Of a stretch of DNA of 64,000 nt, positions 52,189 through 63,710 are shown one piece after another (the first letter of the stretch is position 1; every line of letters begins with the position of its first letter). The notes beneath the pieces are model-generated. The model searched no databases, was not told where the DNA came from, and saw only the letters and a program-made list of their open reading frames with translations. Where the stretch lies: positions 1 through 64,000 of the forward strand of contig NZ_WBWA01000017.1 of assembly GCF_008932295.1 (NCBI RefSeq), in the 5' to 3' direction. The position numbers and the translations under genes are program-made. The DNA is from Brucella tritici. Lineage in GTDB: Bacteria; Pseudomonadota; Alphaproteobacteria; Rhizobiales; Rhizobiaceae.

Positions 52189-53579
52189 ATATGTAGTGCG
52201 TGGCCGAGAGCTTTCATGCTCGCCTCGGCAAATCCTTCGCTCAATGTCGGATGCGCATGGATCGTAGCGGCGATATCTTCCAGTCTTGCGCCCATCTCCA
52301 CCGCCTGCGCAAAGGATGATGAGAGCTCCGATATGCCGACGCCGACAGCCTGAATGCCGAGGATGAGGTGATTATCCGCACGTGCAACGACGCGGATCAT
52401 GCCGTCTTCGCGTTCGATGGTCATCGCCCGGCCATTGGCCTGAAACGGGAAAATACCGACCTGAATTTCATGGCCAGCCTTGCGGGCTTCATCCGGCGAC
52501 TGCCCGACTGTGACGATTTCCGGATCGGTGAAGCAGACGGCGGGGATGCAGCGTTTGTCCCAAAGCTGATTGCCGCCTGCGATGATTTCCGCCACCATCT
52601 CGCCCTGTGCCATGGCACGATGCGCAAGCATGGGCTCACCGGTCACGTCGCCGATAGCATAGACACCGCGCATGGAGGTGCGGCAACGCTCGTCGATACG
52701 GATGAAACGTCCGTCCATATCGAGGCGGATTTCACTGAGCCCCCAGCCATCGGTCTGTGGTTTGCGGCCCACGGTGACGAGTATCTTGTCAGCTTCAATG
52801 GTTTTCGTGGTTCCATCGGCGGTGAGAACTTCCAGCCCCGTCTCATCCTTTGATAGTCCCTTGGCCGAAGTGCTGGTCAGGACTTCGACACCGAGCGCCT
52901 TCAGGCGTGCCATGACCGGACGCGTCAGTTCGGCATCATATTGCGGCAGGATGCGGTCCGTTGCTTCCACCACAGTAACCTTCGCACCAAGCTTGGCAAA
53001 GGCCGTGCCGATTTCCAGCCCGATATAGCCGCCACCGACAATGGCGAGCTTTTCCGGGATTTTTTCCAGCGACAGCGCTTCAGTGGACGAAATGACTTTT
53101 CCGCCAAATGGCAGCGCCTGAATTTCCACCGGGACCGAACCGGTTGCGATCACGATGTTTTCTGCGTGGATCGTCTGGCGGCCTGTATCGGTTTCAACGA
53201 GAACGGTCTTCCCGTCGAGAAAGCGAGCCTGTCCATGGAACATGCGCACGCGCGACCGTTTCAGGAGGCCTGCCACGCCGCCATTGAGGCGGCTCACGAT
53301 GCCGTCTTTCCATTCAAGCGTTCTGGCAAAATCGATGGCCGGATTTTCTGCCGAAATACCGAGCGCGCCCTTTGACGCGAAGACAGAAAGCCGGTGGAAT
53401 TCATCGGCGGCATGGATCAGCGCCTTGGACGGGATGCAGCCCACATTGAGGCAGGTACCACCCAGTCGTGTCTTTTCCACCAGCACCGTGTCAATGCCAA
53501 GCTGGCCTGCCCGGATGCCGCATACATAGCCGCCGGGGCCGCCGCCGATGATCAGGAGTTTACAGGAAATCTCACTCAT
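52185..53579 (-). CDS. lpdA: Dihydrolipoyl dehydrogenase (E3) of the 2-oxoacid dehydrogenase operon
   Basis: A 464-aa flavoprotein with the FAD motif [12 protein letters not shown], the redox pair Cys43 and Cys48 in [13 protein letters not shown], the NAD motif [11 protein letters not shown] and the C-terminal His-Glu dyad in HAHPTLSE. It reoxidises the lipoyl arm of E2 with NAD. It starts 4 nt after the E2 stop and closes the operon. The position identifies it as the branched-chain complex E3 rather than the pyruvate complex copy. Confidence 0.93.
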   Translation of the reverse strand: MSEISCKLLIIGGGPGGYVCGIRAGQLGIDTVLVEKTRLGGTCLNVGCIPSKALIHAADEFHRLSVFASKGALGISAENPAIDFARTLEWKDGIVSRLNGGVAGLLKRSRVRMFHGQARFLDGKTVLVETDTGRQTIHAENIVIATGSVPVEIQALPFGGKVISSTEALSLEKIPEKLAIVGGGYIGLEIGTAFAKLGAKVTVVEATDRILPQYDAELTRPVMARLKALGVEVLTSTSAKGLSKDETGLEVLTADGTTKTIEADKILVTVGRKPQTDGWGLSEIRLDMDGRFIRIDERCRTSMRGVYAIGDVTGEPMLAHRAMAQGEMVAEIIAGGNQLWDKRCIPAVCFTDPEIVTVGQSPDEARKAGHEIQVGIFPFQANGRAMTIEREDGMIRVVARADNHLILGIQAVGVGISELSSSFAQAVEMGARLEDIAATIHAHPTLSEGFAEASMKALGHALHI

Positions 53580-53583
53580 TCGA

Positions 53584-54900
53584 TCAGCCTTCTACAAAAA
53601 TCATGGCGGGCGTCTCCAGAAGGCTTTTCAGCTTCTGCACGAAGACCGCTGCATCCCAGCCGTCGATCACGCGATGGTCGAAACTGCATGACAGGTTCAT
53701 CATCTTGCGCGGCACGAACTGGGCGCCGTCCCACATCGGACGAACGGCCATCCTGTTGATGCCGACGATCGCGACTTCCGGGCGGTTGATAATCGGTGTC
53801 GTGGCGATTGCGCCAAGCGGTCCAAGCGATGTGATGGTGATGGTGGAACCGGTCAGTTCTTCCCGCTTGGCTGTTCCGTTGCGCGCCGCGTCGGTAACAC
53901 GCGATAATTCGGAAGCCGCCGCGAATAGGTTCATGCTTTCCGCATGGCGCACCACTGGCACAATCAGACCGTTCGGCGTCTGCGTGGCGATGCCAATATG
54001 CACACCGCCGAACTGGCGGATGATGTCGGCCTCGTCATCGAAATGCGCGTTGAGACCGGGCTGCTCCTTCACGGCTTTCACGATCGCGCGGATGATAAAC
54101 GGCAACAGCGTGAGGCGCGGACGCCCCTCTTTCTGCTCCTGATTGAGCTTGGCGCGCAGTTCCTCAATCTGGCTGACGTCAACTTCCTCAACGATGGTGA
54201 TATGCGGAATATGGCGCTTCGCCTCGGCCATGCGTTCGGCAATCTTGCGACGAAGGCCGATGACCTTGATCTCGTTGACCGAACTATCGGCTGCGTAACC
54301 GGACAGAGCCGGTGCTGCGCCTGTCTCCTGCTGGAAGAAGAGGTCGAGGTCTTCATGCGTGATACGCCCCGCCGGCCCCGTGCCGCGAACACGACGCAGG
54401 TCGACGCCTGCATCGCGGGCACGCAGTCTGACGGATGGCGTTGCCAGCGGCTTTTCGCCCTCACCACGTACTGGGCCAGCGCCGGTGAATGGTCGACCTG
54501 CACTCTCACGCTTCGGCGCAGCGGGCTTCGGAGGAACCGGCGTCTGCAACAGAACCGGTGTTTCAGGAGCTGGTGCTGGTTGCGGTTTGACCGCTTCTAC
54601 AGCCGCTGGAGCCGGATTTCCCTCGGCTTTTTCGACGGGCTTTTCTTCCGTCGCGCCGCTCTCGATCTCCAGACGGACGAGTTCCGAACCGACGGCAATC
54701 TTCTCGCCGACTTCGCCATTGATGGCGATGACCTTCCCGCCGCGTGATGATGGAATTTCCACCGTTGCCTTGTCGGTCATGACGGCAGCGAGAAGATCAT
54801 CCTCGCGCACGACATCGCCGACCTTCACATGCCATTCGACAAGTTCGGCCTCGGCAACGCCTTCACCGACATCGGGGAGCTTGATTGTAAAATGTGCCAT
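53584..54900 (-). CDS. bkdB: Branched-chain 2-oxoacid dehydrogenase E2 (lipoyl acyltransferase)
   Basis: A 438-aa acyltransferase. It has one lipoyl domain at residues 1-78 with lipoyl Lys44 ([11 protein letters not shown]), then a Pro/Ala/Glu linker, a peripheral subunit-binding domain near 150-190 ([19 protein letters not shown]), a second linker and the catalytic domain. The active-site His lies in [14 protein letters not shown]. It transfers branched acyl groups to CoA. It is third of four genes in the bkd operon. Confidence 0.93.
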   Translation of the reverse strand: MAHFTIKLPDVGEGVAEAELVEWHVKVGDVVREDDLLAAVMTDKATVEIPSSRGGKVIAINGEVGEKIAVGSELVRLEIESGATEEKPVEKAEGNPAPAAVEAVKPQPAPAPETPVLLQTPVPPKPAAPKRESAGRPFTGAGPVRGEGEKPLATPSVRLRARDAGVDLRRVRGTGPAGRITHEDLDLFFQQETGAAPALSGYAADSSVNEIKVIGLRRKIAERMAEAKRHIPHITIVEEVDVSQIEELRAKLNQEQKEGRPRLTLLPFIIRAIVKAVKEQPGLNAHFDDEADIIRQFGGVHIGIATQTPNGLIVPVVRHAESMNLFAAASELSRVTDAARNGTAKREELTGSTITITSLGPLGAIATTPIINRPEVAIVGINRMAVRPMWDGAQFVPRKMMNLSCSFDHRVIDGWDAAVFVQKLKSLLETPAMIFVEG

Positions 54901-54913
54901 TCTTCCCTCCCCC

Positions 54914-55927
54914 TCAGGCTTCCATGATGGATGTTAGCGCGCGGCCCACCCGGTCCGGACCGGGGAAATAGGCCCATTCCTGCGCGTGCGGATAAGGCGT
55001 ATCCCAACCGGTAACGCGGAGGATTGGCGCTTCCAGATGATAAAAGCAGTCGCGCTGGACGAGTGCGGCAAGTTCTGCGCCATAACCGCAGGTCAGCGTT
55101 GCTTCGTGCACGATAACGCAGCGCCCGGTCTTCTTCACAGACGCCATGATCGTGTCCGTATCGAGCGGGAGCAGTGTGCGAAGATCGATAATCTCCGCAT
55201 CGACGCCGGTTTCTTCGGCGGCTGCAAGCGCCACATGGACCATGGTGCCATAGGCAAGCACCGTCACGTCGCTGCCCTCGCGGCGAATGGCAGCCTTGCC
55301 GAGCGGCACGGTATAATAGCCTTCCGGCACATCCCCGAGATCGTGCTTCTTCCAGGACGTCACCGGACGGTCGTGGTGCCCGTCGAAAGGACCGTTATAA
55401 AGGCGCTTCGGTTCGAACATGATAACGGGATCAGGGTCTTCGATGGCCGCCAGCAGCAACCCCTTGGCATCGGCAGGTGTGGAAGGCATGACCGTCTTCA
55501 GGCCCGACACATGGGTGAAAAGCGCTTCCGGGCTCTGGCTGTGCGTCTGGCCACCATAGATACCGCCACCGGATGGCATACGGATCACGATGGGACAGGT
55601 GAATTCGCCCGCCGAGCGATAACGCAGGCGCGCCGCTTCGGAAACGATCTGGTCATAGGCCGGATAGACATAGTCCGCGAACTGCACTTCAATACAGGGG
55701 CGAAGGCCGTAAGCGGCCATACCGATGGCGGTGCCGACAATGCCCAATTCGCTGATCGGCGCGTCAAAGCAGCGTTCCTTGCCGTATTTCTTCTGGAGGC
55801 CAGCCGTACAGCGGAAAACACCGCCGAAATAACCGACATCCTCACCAAACACGACCACCTTCTTGTCGCGTTCCATGGCGATATCGTGGGCGTTCTGGAT
55901 CGCCTCGATCATGGTCATCTTGCTCAT
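54914..55927 (-). CDS. bkdA2: Branched-chain 2-oxoacid dehydrogenase E1 beta
   Basis: A 337-aa thiamine-diphosphate E1 beta subunit. N-terminal MTMIEAIQNAHDIAMERDKKV and the GEDVGYFGGVFRCTAGLQ block are typical. The C-terminal transketolase domain begins near YNGPFDGHH. It pairs with E1 alpha to decarboxylate 2-oxoisovalerate and its relatives. The gap to E1 alpha is 103 nt, unusually long for the operon, and holds a palindromic element. Confidence 0.93.
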   Translation of the reverse strand: MSKMTMIEAIQNAHDIAMERDKKVVVFGEDVGYFGGVFRCTAGLQKKYGKERCFDAPISELGIVGTAIGMAAYGLRPCIEVQFADYVYPAYDQIVSEAARLRYRSAGEFTCPIVIRMPSGGGIYGGQTHSQSPEALFTHVSGLKTVMPSTPADAKGLLLAAIEDPDPVIMFEPKRLYNGPFDGHHDRPVTSWKKHDLGDVPEGYYTVPLGKAAIRREGSDVTVLAYGTMVHVALAAAEETGVDAEIIDLRTLLPLDTDTIMASVKKTGRCVIVHEATLTCGYGAELAALVQRDCFYHLEAPILRVTGWDTPYPHAQEWAYFPGPDRVGRALTSIMEA

Positions 55928-55954
55928 GAATTATTTCCTCCGCATTTCCGAACG

Positions 55955-56030
55955 GATCGAAGCAGGATCAGAAACCAGTCCAGTGGACTGGTTCCCCTGC
56001 GTAGGCGCTTCACACTTTTCCTGGAAATGC
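55955..56030. repeat. Palindromic element inside the bkd operon
   Basis: AACCAGTCCA (55973-55982) and TGGACTGGTT (55984-55993) are perfect 10-bp arms around a single G. They are followed by GGCGCTTCACACTTTTCCTGGAAATGCTC, the same closing text as the repeats near 50000. It separates E1 alpha from E1 beta and would fold in the transcript. Confidence 0.65.
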
Positions 56031-57782
<1,752 letters not shown>

Positions 57783-57811
57783 AAAAGCCGCACCCTGGGG
57801 GTACGGCTTTT
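57783..57811 (-). terminator. Intrinsic terminator of the sugar ABC operon
   Basis: AAAAGCCG (57783-57790) pairs with CGGCTTTT (57804-57811), with inner ACCC/GGGT pairing. On the minus strand it is followed by CTTTTT. It is 37 nt past the end of the UgpC-like ATPase gene. Confidence 0.85.
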
Positions 57812-57847
57812 GGATAGAGTCTGGCAGGAAGCTGCGAAATGGCTGTT

Positions 57848-58849
57848 TCAGCGGATGGCTTTGCCGTTCGCATCGAACCGATGCACCTTGCCCTCATCCG
57901 GCGTAATGAAGATCACATCGTCTTCATTGTAGTGGTGTTCGCCGAAGAGCCGCACCGTAATCAGGCCTGCAGCTTCGGTTTCGACGTAAAGGATCGTATC
58001 GGCGCCGAGATGTTCGGCGTGGATGACCTTGCCTTTCCATTTGCCGCTGTCGCGGCTGACGGAAATGTGTTCGGGGCGGATGCCGACCGTCTTTGCTCCA
58101 GTGTCGCCAACACGGGTGCCGTCCACGAAATTCATCTGCGGCGAGCCGATAAAGCTCGCGACAAAGAGATTGTCCGGCCTGTTATAGAGTTCCATCGGCG
58201 AGCCGATCTGCTCGATGCGACCGGCATTGAGGACAACGATGCGGTCTGCGAGCGTCATCGCCTCGACCTGATCGTGCGTGACATAGATCATCGTCGCCTT
58301 GAGCTCGCGGTGCAGCTTGGCGATTTCGAGCCGGGTCTGAACGCGAAGCGCAGCGTCGAGGTTGGACAGCGGTTCATCGAACAGGAACAGTTCCGGTTCG
58401 CGTACCAGTGCACGACCGATGGCGACGCGCTGGCGCTGGCCACCCGACATTTCAGCCGGACGGCGACCCAGATAAGGGTCCAGTGCCAGCATTGCCGAAG
58501 CCTTGGAAACGCGCGTTTCAATTTCGGCCTTCGGCGTACCTGCCTGCTTGAGGCCAAGCCCCATATTGTCCTTGACCGTCAGGTGCGGATAAAGCGCATA
58601 GGACTGGAACACCATCGCGATGCCGCGCTTGGACGGCGGCGTGACGGTTACATCCTCGCCATTGATGAGCACCTGACCGGAAGAGACGTCTTCCAGACCG
58701 GCAATGGAACGCAGCAGCGTTGACTTGCCGCAACCGGAAGGTCCGACGAAGATAATGAACTCGCCGTCCTGCACTTCAAGATTGATATCCTGCAGAACGT
58801 CCTGGGCGCCATAGCGCTTGTGTACCGATTTGAGTAGCAGCGATCCCAC
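57848..58849 (-). CDS. Carbohydrate ABC transporter ATPase (UgpC/MsmK type)
   Basis: A 333-aa ATPase with Walker [10 protein letters not shown] (residues 36-44), Q-loop FQSYALYPH, signature EMSGGQRQR, Walker [13 protein letters not shown] and switch [11 protein letters not shown]-terminal MalK-like OB/TOBE domain includes VGIRPEH. The start is GTG at 58849, giving the standard family length; the frame extends upstream through a dispersed repeat. It is the last gene of the operon, and such ATPases often serve several sugar permeases. Confidence 0.91.
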   Translation of the reverse strand: MGSLLLKSVHKRYGAQDVLQDINLEVQDGEFIIFVGPSGCGKSTLLRSIAGLEDVSSGQVLINGEDVTVTPPSKRGIAMVFQSYALYPHLTVKDNMGLGLKQAGTPKAEIETRVSKASAMLALDPYLGRRPAEMSGGQRQRVAIGRALVREPELFLFDEPLSNLDAALRVQTRLEIAKLHRELKATMIYVTHDQVEAMTLADRIVVLNAGRIEQIGSPMELYNRPDNLFVASFIGSPQMNFVDGTRVGDTGAKTVGIRPEHISVSRDSGKWKGKVIHAEHLGADTILYVETEAAGLITVRLFGEHHYNEDDVIFITPDEGKVHRFDANGKAIR

Positions 58850-58864
58850 GTAACAAATTCCCTT

Positions 58865-58970
58865 AGAGCATTTCCGAGCCAAAAGTGCGAAGCAGTTTTG
58901 CGTAAGATAATGCGTGAAAACAAAGAGATAGAGCGGTTCCACGATTCCGTTTTAACTGGAACCGCTCTAA
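58865..58970. repeat. Two adjacent dispersed palindromic repeats
   Basis: The first (58865-58914) begins AGAGCATTTCCG. The second has a perfect 12-bp stem, AGAGCGGTTCCA (58930-58941) with TGGAACCGCTCT (58957-58968), and carries at 58917-58935 the 19-nt word shared exactly with 5519-5537. They fill the 132-nt gap between the dehydrogenase and ATPase genes. Confidence 0.7.
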
Positions 58971-58981
58971 ATCCTACCGGC

Positions 58982-60052
58982 TTACAGTTTGACAGGCTGG
59001 CCCGAGCGCACGCTTTCATCCGCCGCAAGGCAGATGCGCAGCGATTGCAGCGCGTCATCCATATGTCGGTTGAGATCGATATCTTCAGCTATGGCCTTCA
59101 GCATGTAAGCCTGCTCGCGTTCACACAATTCCTGATGTCCGGGTTCATCGGCCATCGAGAGGTCCGTATCTGGCTGTAGGAACTTGCCGTCCGCCCCGCG
59201 CTCTGCGCGATGAACGCGGATTGTCGAGGTCTTGGTGTGCGCGTCCACATCGTCGGACTTGGTCACGGCCTCGTTCATGACAATGGAGACGCAGCCATTC
59301 GGCGAGATGACATCCTTCACGAAGAAGGCCGTTTCCGACATCATCGGTCCCCAGCCTGCTTCGTACCAGCCGACCGTGCAGTCATCGAACAACACCTGAA
59401 GATGGCCGTAATTATACATATCCGGCTTGATCTCGTCGGAAAGGCGCAAGCCCATGCCGCGGACTTCCACCGGCTTGGCGTCGGTGATCTGGCACATGAC
59501 ATCCACATAATGCACGCCGCAATCGACGATAGGCGACGTGGTGTTCATCAGGTTCTTGTGCGTTTCCCAAGTTGGACCGCTGGATTGCTGGTTTAGGTTC
59601 ATACGGAAAACATAAGGTCCACCGAGCTGGCGCGCTTCGGAAATAAGTCGCATCCATGACGGATGATGGCGCAGGATATAACCGATCACGAGCTTGCGGC
59701 CGTTGGCGCGTGCGCAATCGATCACACGGCGCGCATCCTCAACCGTCGTTGCCAGCGGCTTTTCCACGAACACATGCGCGCCCTGCTCAAGCGCTGCGAC
59801 TGCATAATCCGCATGACTTTCCGAATAGGTGGCGACACAGGCGAGATCGGGCTTCAGTTCCTTCAACGCTTCATGGAATGAAGGGTGGATTTCATAGCCT
59901 GCCAGTTCATCCGGAACGGCAACCTTGGTGCGATTGACAAGGCCAATGACCTCGAAGCCCGGATTGCGATGATAGGCGAGCGCATGGCTGCGGCCCATAT
60001 TGCCGAGACCGGCGGAAAGAACACGAACAGGATTTTGCATTGCAGAACTCAT
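58982..60052 (-). CDS. Gfo/Idh/MocA-family NAD(P)-dependent sugar oxidoreductase
   Basis: A 356-aa two-domain oxidoreductase. The Rossmann motif is SAGLGNMGRSHA (residues 13-24), and the EKPLA motif (family Lys) is in HVFVEKPLATT. The catalytic region has DCGVHYVDV. It probably oxidises or epimerises the sugar delivered by the adjacent importer. ATGA overlap joins it to the MalG-type permease gene. The substrate is not deducible; the divergent BadF-type kinase suggests an amino sugar or a derivative. Confidence 0.88.
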   Translation of the reverse strand: MSSAMQNPVRVLSAGLGNMGRSHALAYHRNPGFEVIGLVNRTKVAVPDELAGYEIHPSFHEALKELKPDLACVATYSESHADYAVAALEQGAHVFVEKPLATTVEDARRVIDCARANGRKLVIGYILRHHPSWMRLISEARQLGGPYVFRMNLNQQSSGPTWETHKNLMNTTSPIVDCGVHYVDVMCQITDAKPVEVRGMGLRLSDEIKPDMYNYGHLQVLFDDCTVGWYEAGWGPMMSETAFFVKDVISPNGCVSIVMNEAVTKSDDVDAHTKTSTIRVHRAERGADGKFLQPDTDLSMADEPGHQELCEREQAYMLKAIAEDIDLNRHMDDALQSLRICLAADESVRSGQPVKL

Positions 60053-60888
60053 TTTACAGCCCCCGCGGTGATGCCGCGGATCAGCTGCCGCGAGAAGATG
60101 ACATAAAGGACGAGGATCGGGAACATCGCCAGCGAAAGGGCCGACAGAACGGCATTCCAGTTGGTGACGAACTGACCGATGAACAGCTGTGAACCGAGCG
60201 TCACCGTCTTGGTGGCTTCACTTGGCGCAAGGATCAGCGGGAACCAGAGATCGTTCCAGATCGGGATCATGGTGAAGACGGCTACAGTAGCCATGGCAGG
60301 CCGGATCAGCGGCAACACCAGCTTGAAGAAGATCGCATATTCCGACATGCCGTCTATTCGCCCGGCATTTTTCAAATCATCGGACACGGTTCGCATGAAC
60401 TCCGACAGGATGAAGATCGCAAGCGGCAGGCCCTGCGCGGTATAAACGAGGATCAGCGCCGTCAGCGTGTTGACCAGACCGACGGCCACCATGCCTTGCA
60501 GCAGCGCAACCGTGCCGAGCCGGATCGGGATCATGATGCCGATGGCGAGATAAAGGCCCATCAGCGTATTGCCCTTGAAGCGGTATTCGGCGAGCGCAAA
60601 GGCTGCCATCGCACCAAACAGGATCACAAGGAAGATGCTCACTACCGTCACGATGGCACTGTTCTGAAAGTAAGTCAGGAAGGAGCCCTGCTTCAGAACC
60701 GTTTCATAACCGATGAGGCTGAAGCTTTCCGGCGTCGGAAACTGCAACGGTGTGCGGAAAATCGCATTGCGGTCCTTGAACGAGTTGATCAGCGTCAGTG
60801 CCACAGGAAACACGGCAATCAGCATGTAAAAGATCAGGGCCGCATGGACGAAAGTGGTGCGAATGGGCGATGTACGTGCTTTCGACAT
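60049..60888 (-). CDS. Carbohydrate ABC permease (MalG type)
   Basis: A 279-aa permease with six spans. The EAA loop reads AGRIDGMSEYAIFFKLVLPLIRPA. It pairs with the MalF-type permease encoded 11 nt upstream and overlaps the dehydrogenase gene by 4 nt. It belongs to the CUT1 (oligosaccharide) class. Confidence 0.91.
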   Translation of the reverse strand: MSKARTSPIRTTFVHAALIFYMLIAVFPVALTLINSFKDRNAIFRTPLQFPTPESFSLIGYETVLKQGSFLTYFQNSAIVTVVSIFLVILFGAMAAFALAEYRFKGNTLMGLYLAIGIMIPIRLGTVALLQGMVAVGLVNTLTALILVYTAQGLPLAIFILSEFMRTVSDDLKNAGRIDGMSEYAIFFKLVLPLIRPAMATVAVFTMIPIWNDLWFPLILAPSEATKTVTLGSQLFIGQFVTNWNAVLSALSLAMFPILVLYVIFSRQLIRGITAGAVK

Positions 60889-60899
60889 GGTCTCGTCCT

Positions 60900-61844
60900 T
60901 CAGAACTGATAGCGGCGCATGCGGCGCTGGATGCCGAACAGATAGAGCGACACACCTGCCAGAATGATGAGGAACATCACGGCGGCGATGGTTGCGCCCA
61001 TGGACGGATTGCCAAGCTGGAGCTGGAAGCCGAAGAAAGTGCGATAAAGGAACGTGCCCAGAATATCAGTCGATTTGTCCGGACCGGCCAGAGCGCCCTG
61101 CATCGAATAGACCAGGTCAAACGCATTGAAGTTGGCAACGAAGGTCATCACCGAGATCAGGCCGATGGATGGCAGGATCAGCGGCAGCTTGATCTTGAAG
61201 AACTGGCTCCAGCCGGTAATGCCGTCACATTCGGCCGCTTCGATGATTTCATCGGGAATGTTCAGAAGGGCTGCATAGATGAGCATCATCGGAATGCCAA
61301 CGAACTGCCAGACCGAGACGAGCGACACGGTGACAAGGGCGGTATCCGCCTTGCCAAGCCACGGGCCGAACAGCCATTTGAGACCGACAAGGTCCATCAT
61401 CCACGGTGCTACGCCCCAGATCGGCGACAGGATCAGTTTCCAGATGAAGCCGACAATCACGAAGGACAGTAGTGTGGGAAGGAAGATCGCCGTGCGATAA
61501 AAGGCAGCAAAACGCAGCTTCGGCAGTGACAGCATGGCTGCCAGCAAAATGCCGATCGGGTTTTGAACAAGCATGTGAATGCAAAAGAATATAACGTTGT
61601 TTTTCAACGCATTCCAGAAATCGCGCGACCAGTTCGGATCACCGAAAAGCGCCTGGAAATTCGCGAACCCCACAAAAGCGCGCTGTCCGTCGACGACATT
61701 GAAGAATGCCTGCCGAAGGGTCTCGATCAATGGCAGCACCATAACCGCCGTATAGATCAGGATACAGGGCAGAAGAAATACAAGTATATGCCAACGCCGC
61801 GGGCGCTTGTGCACAATACCTGTCATGTCGGCAGATTGGCTCAT
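60900..61844 (-). CDS. Carbohydrate ABC permease (MalF type)
   Basis: A 314-aa CUT1 permease with about six spans, first near residues 18-40. The EAA loop is EAAECDGITGWSQFFKIKLPLILPS. It is separated from the binding-protein gene by 257 nt containing a strong stem-loop and a dispersed repeat, so its expression is likely lower than that of the binding protein. Confidence 0.91.
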   Translation of the reverse strand: MSQSADMTGIVHKRPRRWHILVFLLPCILIYTAVMVLPLIETLRQAFFNVVDGQRAFVGFANFQALFGDPNWSRDFWNALKNNVIFFCIHMLVQNPIGILLAAMLSLPKLRFAAFYRTAIFLPTLLSFVIVGFIWKLILSPIWGVAPWMMDLVGLKWLFGPWLGKADTALVTVSLVSVWQFVGIPMMLIYAALLNIPDEIIEAAECDGITGWSQFFKIKLPLILPSIGLISVMTFVANFNAFDLVYSMQGALAGPDKSTDILGTFLYRTFFGFQLQLGNPSMGATIAAVMFLIILAGVSLYLFGIQRRMRRYQF

Positions 61845-61863
61845 ATAGGCATTCGCTCTTCAA

Positions 61864-61907
61864 GAGCATTTCCAGCAAAGGTATCAACCGCTTGCGTTCG
61901 GAAATGC
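61864..61907. repeat. Dispersed palindromic repeat
   Basis: GCATTTCC (61866-61873) and GGAAATGC (61900-61907) are perfect inverted 8-mers. The AGAGCATTTCC opening matches the element at 58865. It sits 20 nt upstream of the MalF-type permease start. Confidence 0.6.
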
Positions 61908-62053
61908 GTAAAACCGATGGTTAGCAGTTCTCACTCACGAGAATGCGTGCAAGTCGGAAATCCTGTTTCCCGTCTCTGCCCGCGCGCGTCACTTTTAAAC
62001 TGACACGGAATACACCGATTGCAAAACAGCATGTCGATGCGACAGACGAAAAG

Positions 62054-62089
62054 ATATGGGCGGCGCGCCCCCGCGATCGCCGCCCATAT
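62054..62089 (-). terminator. Strong stem-loop after the sugar-binding-protein gene
   Basis: ATATGGGCGGCG (62054-62065) pairs perfectly with CGCCGCCCATAT (62078-62089), a 12-bp stem followed on the minus strand by CTTTTC. It lies 12 nt past the binding-protein stop and probably ends most transcripts there, or protects them, with read-through to the permeases. Confidence 0.7.
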
Positions 62090-62101
62090 TGTCCCGCGTT
62101 T

Positions 62102-63361
62102 TTACTTCGCAGGCTTGTACCAGCTATCGAGGCCTTCCTGCAGCTTCTTCGCGGCATCTTCCGGCGTCACGGTGCCGTTGATGACGTTGGCCGACTGAAC
62201 CCAGGTTTCATTTTCGAGGTTCGGCGTGCCACGCGAGAGGATCTGGTAGGTCGAACGAATGGTCGGCTTGCACTTTTCGCGCCAGGAAACGAATTCCTGC
62301 GCCAGCGGATCGCTCATCTTCACAGCCGTCGAGTTCAGGCTGAAGAAGCCCGGCAGCGCATTGGCGTAAATTTCAGCGAATTCAGGCGAAGACACCCAGT
62401 TCAGGAAAACCTTTGCCTGTTCTGCGTGCTTGCTCGAAGCATTGAGGCCAAGACCGATATCGTTGTGGTCGGAGATGTAGCAGGTATCGCCTGCATTCTT
62501 GACCGGCGGCGGGAAGGCACCCATTTTGAACTGTGCCTGCGTGTTGAACAGGCCGATTTCCCACGAGCCAGCCGGATAGATGGCGGCGCGGCCAAGCGTG
62601 AACAGGTTCTGGCTGTCCGGATAGGTCTGTGCTTCGAAACCGTCGCCCAGATAATCCTTCCACTTGGCGAGAACCTTGAACGGCTCAACCCACTGCGGAT
62701 CGGTGAGCTTTTCGGTGCCTGCGATCAGAGCCTTGCGGCCTTCTTCGCCCTTCCAGTAGGTCGGCCCGATATTCTGGTAGCCCATGGTCGCGGCTTCCCA
62801 CATATCCTTCGTGCCCATGGCCATCGGGATGTAGTTGCCGTCAGCCTTGATCTTCTCCAGAACGTCGAAGAATTCGGCTTCGGTGGCCGGAACCTTGAGG
62901 CCAAGCTTGTCGAAGGCTTCCTGATTGTAGATGAAGCCGTGAATGACCGAAGCCATCGGTACGCAGAAGGTCTTCGAGCCGTCGTCGGTGGTCCAGGCGG
63001 ACTTCGCGACGTCGGAGAAGTTCTTCATACCTTCGAGGTCGGTAAGATCGGACAGTTTGCCCTTGTTGAACAGCTCCAGCGAGGTGTCGAACGGACGGCA
63101 GGAAATCAGGTCGCCGCCTGAACCGGCGTCGAGCTTGGCATTGAGGGCCGCGTTGTATTCGGTCGGCGCGCTCGGTGCGAAATTGATCTTGATGCCAGGA
63201 TTCTTGGCTTCAAAAGCCGGAATGATCTTTTCCTGCCAGATTTGCAGATCGTCGTTACGCCAGCTTTCAACCGTCAGCGTGACGTCTTCGGCAAGCGCAA
63301 CCGATCCCGACGCCAGAAGCGTGGAACCCAGCAGCATGAGTTTCAACGTATTACGAACCAT
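62102..63361 (-). CDS. Carbohydrate ABC substrate-binding protein
   Basis: A 419-aa SBP_bac_1 family protein. The Sec signal peptide is residues 1-24, cleaved after ALA before EDVTL. Typical blocks are LTVESWRNDDLQIWQEKIIPAFE, the NAKLDAGSGGDLI region and GRAAIYPAGSWEIG. The start at 63361 has GGAGAAGG upstream; the frame continues to 63547 without coding character. It is the first gene of the operon, divergent from the BadF-type kinase gene. The ligand is probably a mono- or oligosaccharide. Confidence 0.9.
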   Translation of the reverse strand: MVRNTLKLMLLGSTLLASGSVALAEDVTLTVESWRNDDLQIWQEKIIPAFEAKNPGIKINFAPSAPTEYNAALNAKLDAGSGGDLISCRPFDTSLELFNKGKLSDLTDLEGMKNFSDVAKSAWTTDDGSKTFCVPMASVIHGFIYNQEAFDKLGLKVPATEAEFFDVLEKIKADGNYIPMAMGTKDMWEAATMGYQNIGPTYWKGEEGRKALIAGTEKLTDPQWVEPFKVLAKWKDYLGDGFEAQTYPDSQNLFTLGRAAIYPAGSWEIGLFNTQAQFKMGAFPPPVKNAGDTCYISDHNDIGLGLNASSKHAEQAKVFLNWVSSPEFAEIYANALPGFFSLNSTAVKMSDPLAQEFVSWREKCKPTIRSTYQILSRGTPNLENETWVQSANVINGTVTPEDAAKKLQEGLDSWYKPAK

Positions 63362-63710
63362 TTGACCTTCTCCCGTTTTTAGAGCGCGGATGCGCAAAAG
63401 AGGCGAAAGTACGCCAGACCGTTTCGGTACGATCGCTCCTCGCGTTGCGGGAAAAGTACCGGCCCCCGCCGGTGATCTCCATCCCAAATCCGCGTGATCC
63501 TCGCCCTCAGCGGCATTGCGCTCCCCTTCTGCTGAAATTAATGCCAAAAACGTACCAATTGTCCAGAGAAGTTTACAACTTTCGCGCAGAAAAATTTAAA
63601 ACGGTCATTTTTCTCAAATTTTATCAACGAATTTATCAAATTTTTCACAAGCCGACAAATCTGCTTGGTTAATGGTATTTTTTTGGTATCTTCAAGTCGG
63701 AGGTATCTTC
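63362..63710. promoter_or_regulatory. Divergent promoter region, sugar ABC operon and kinase
   Basis: 349 nt. The half near the kinase is very AT-rich (63575-63690). TGGTAT occurs at 63673-63678 and 63684-63689, one helical turn apart, just before the kinase Shine-Dalgarno (CGGAGG). An inverted TACCA lies at 63553-63557. These are candidate half sites for a shared regulator, but no full operator is certain. Confidence 0.4.
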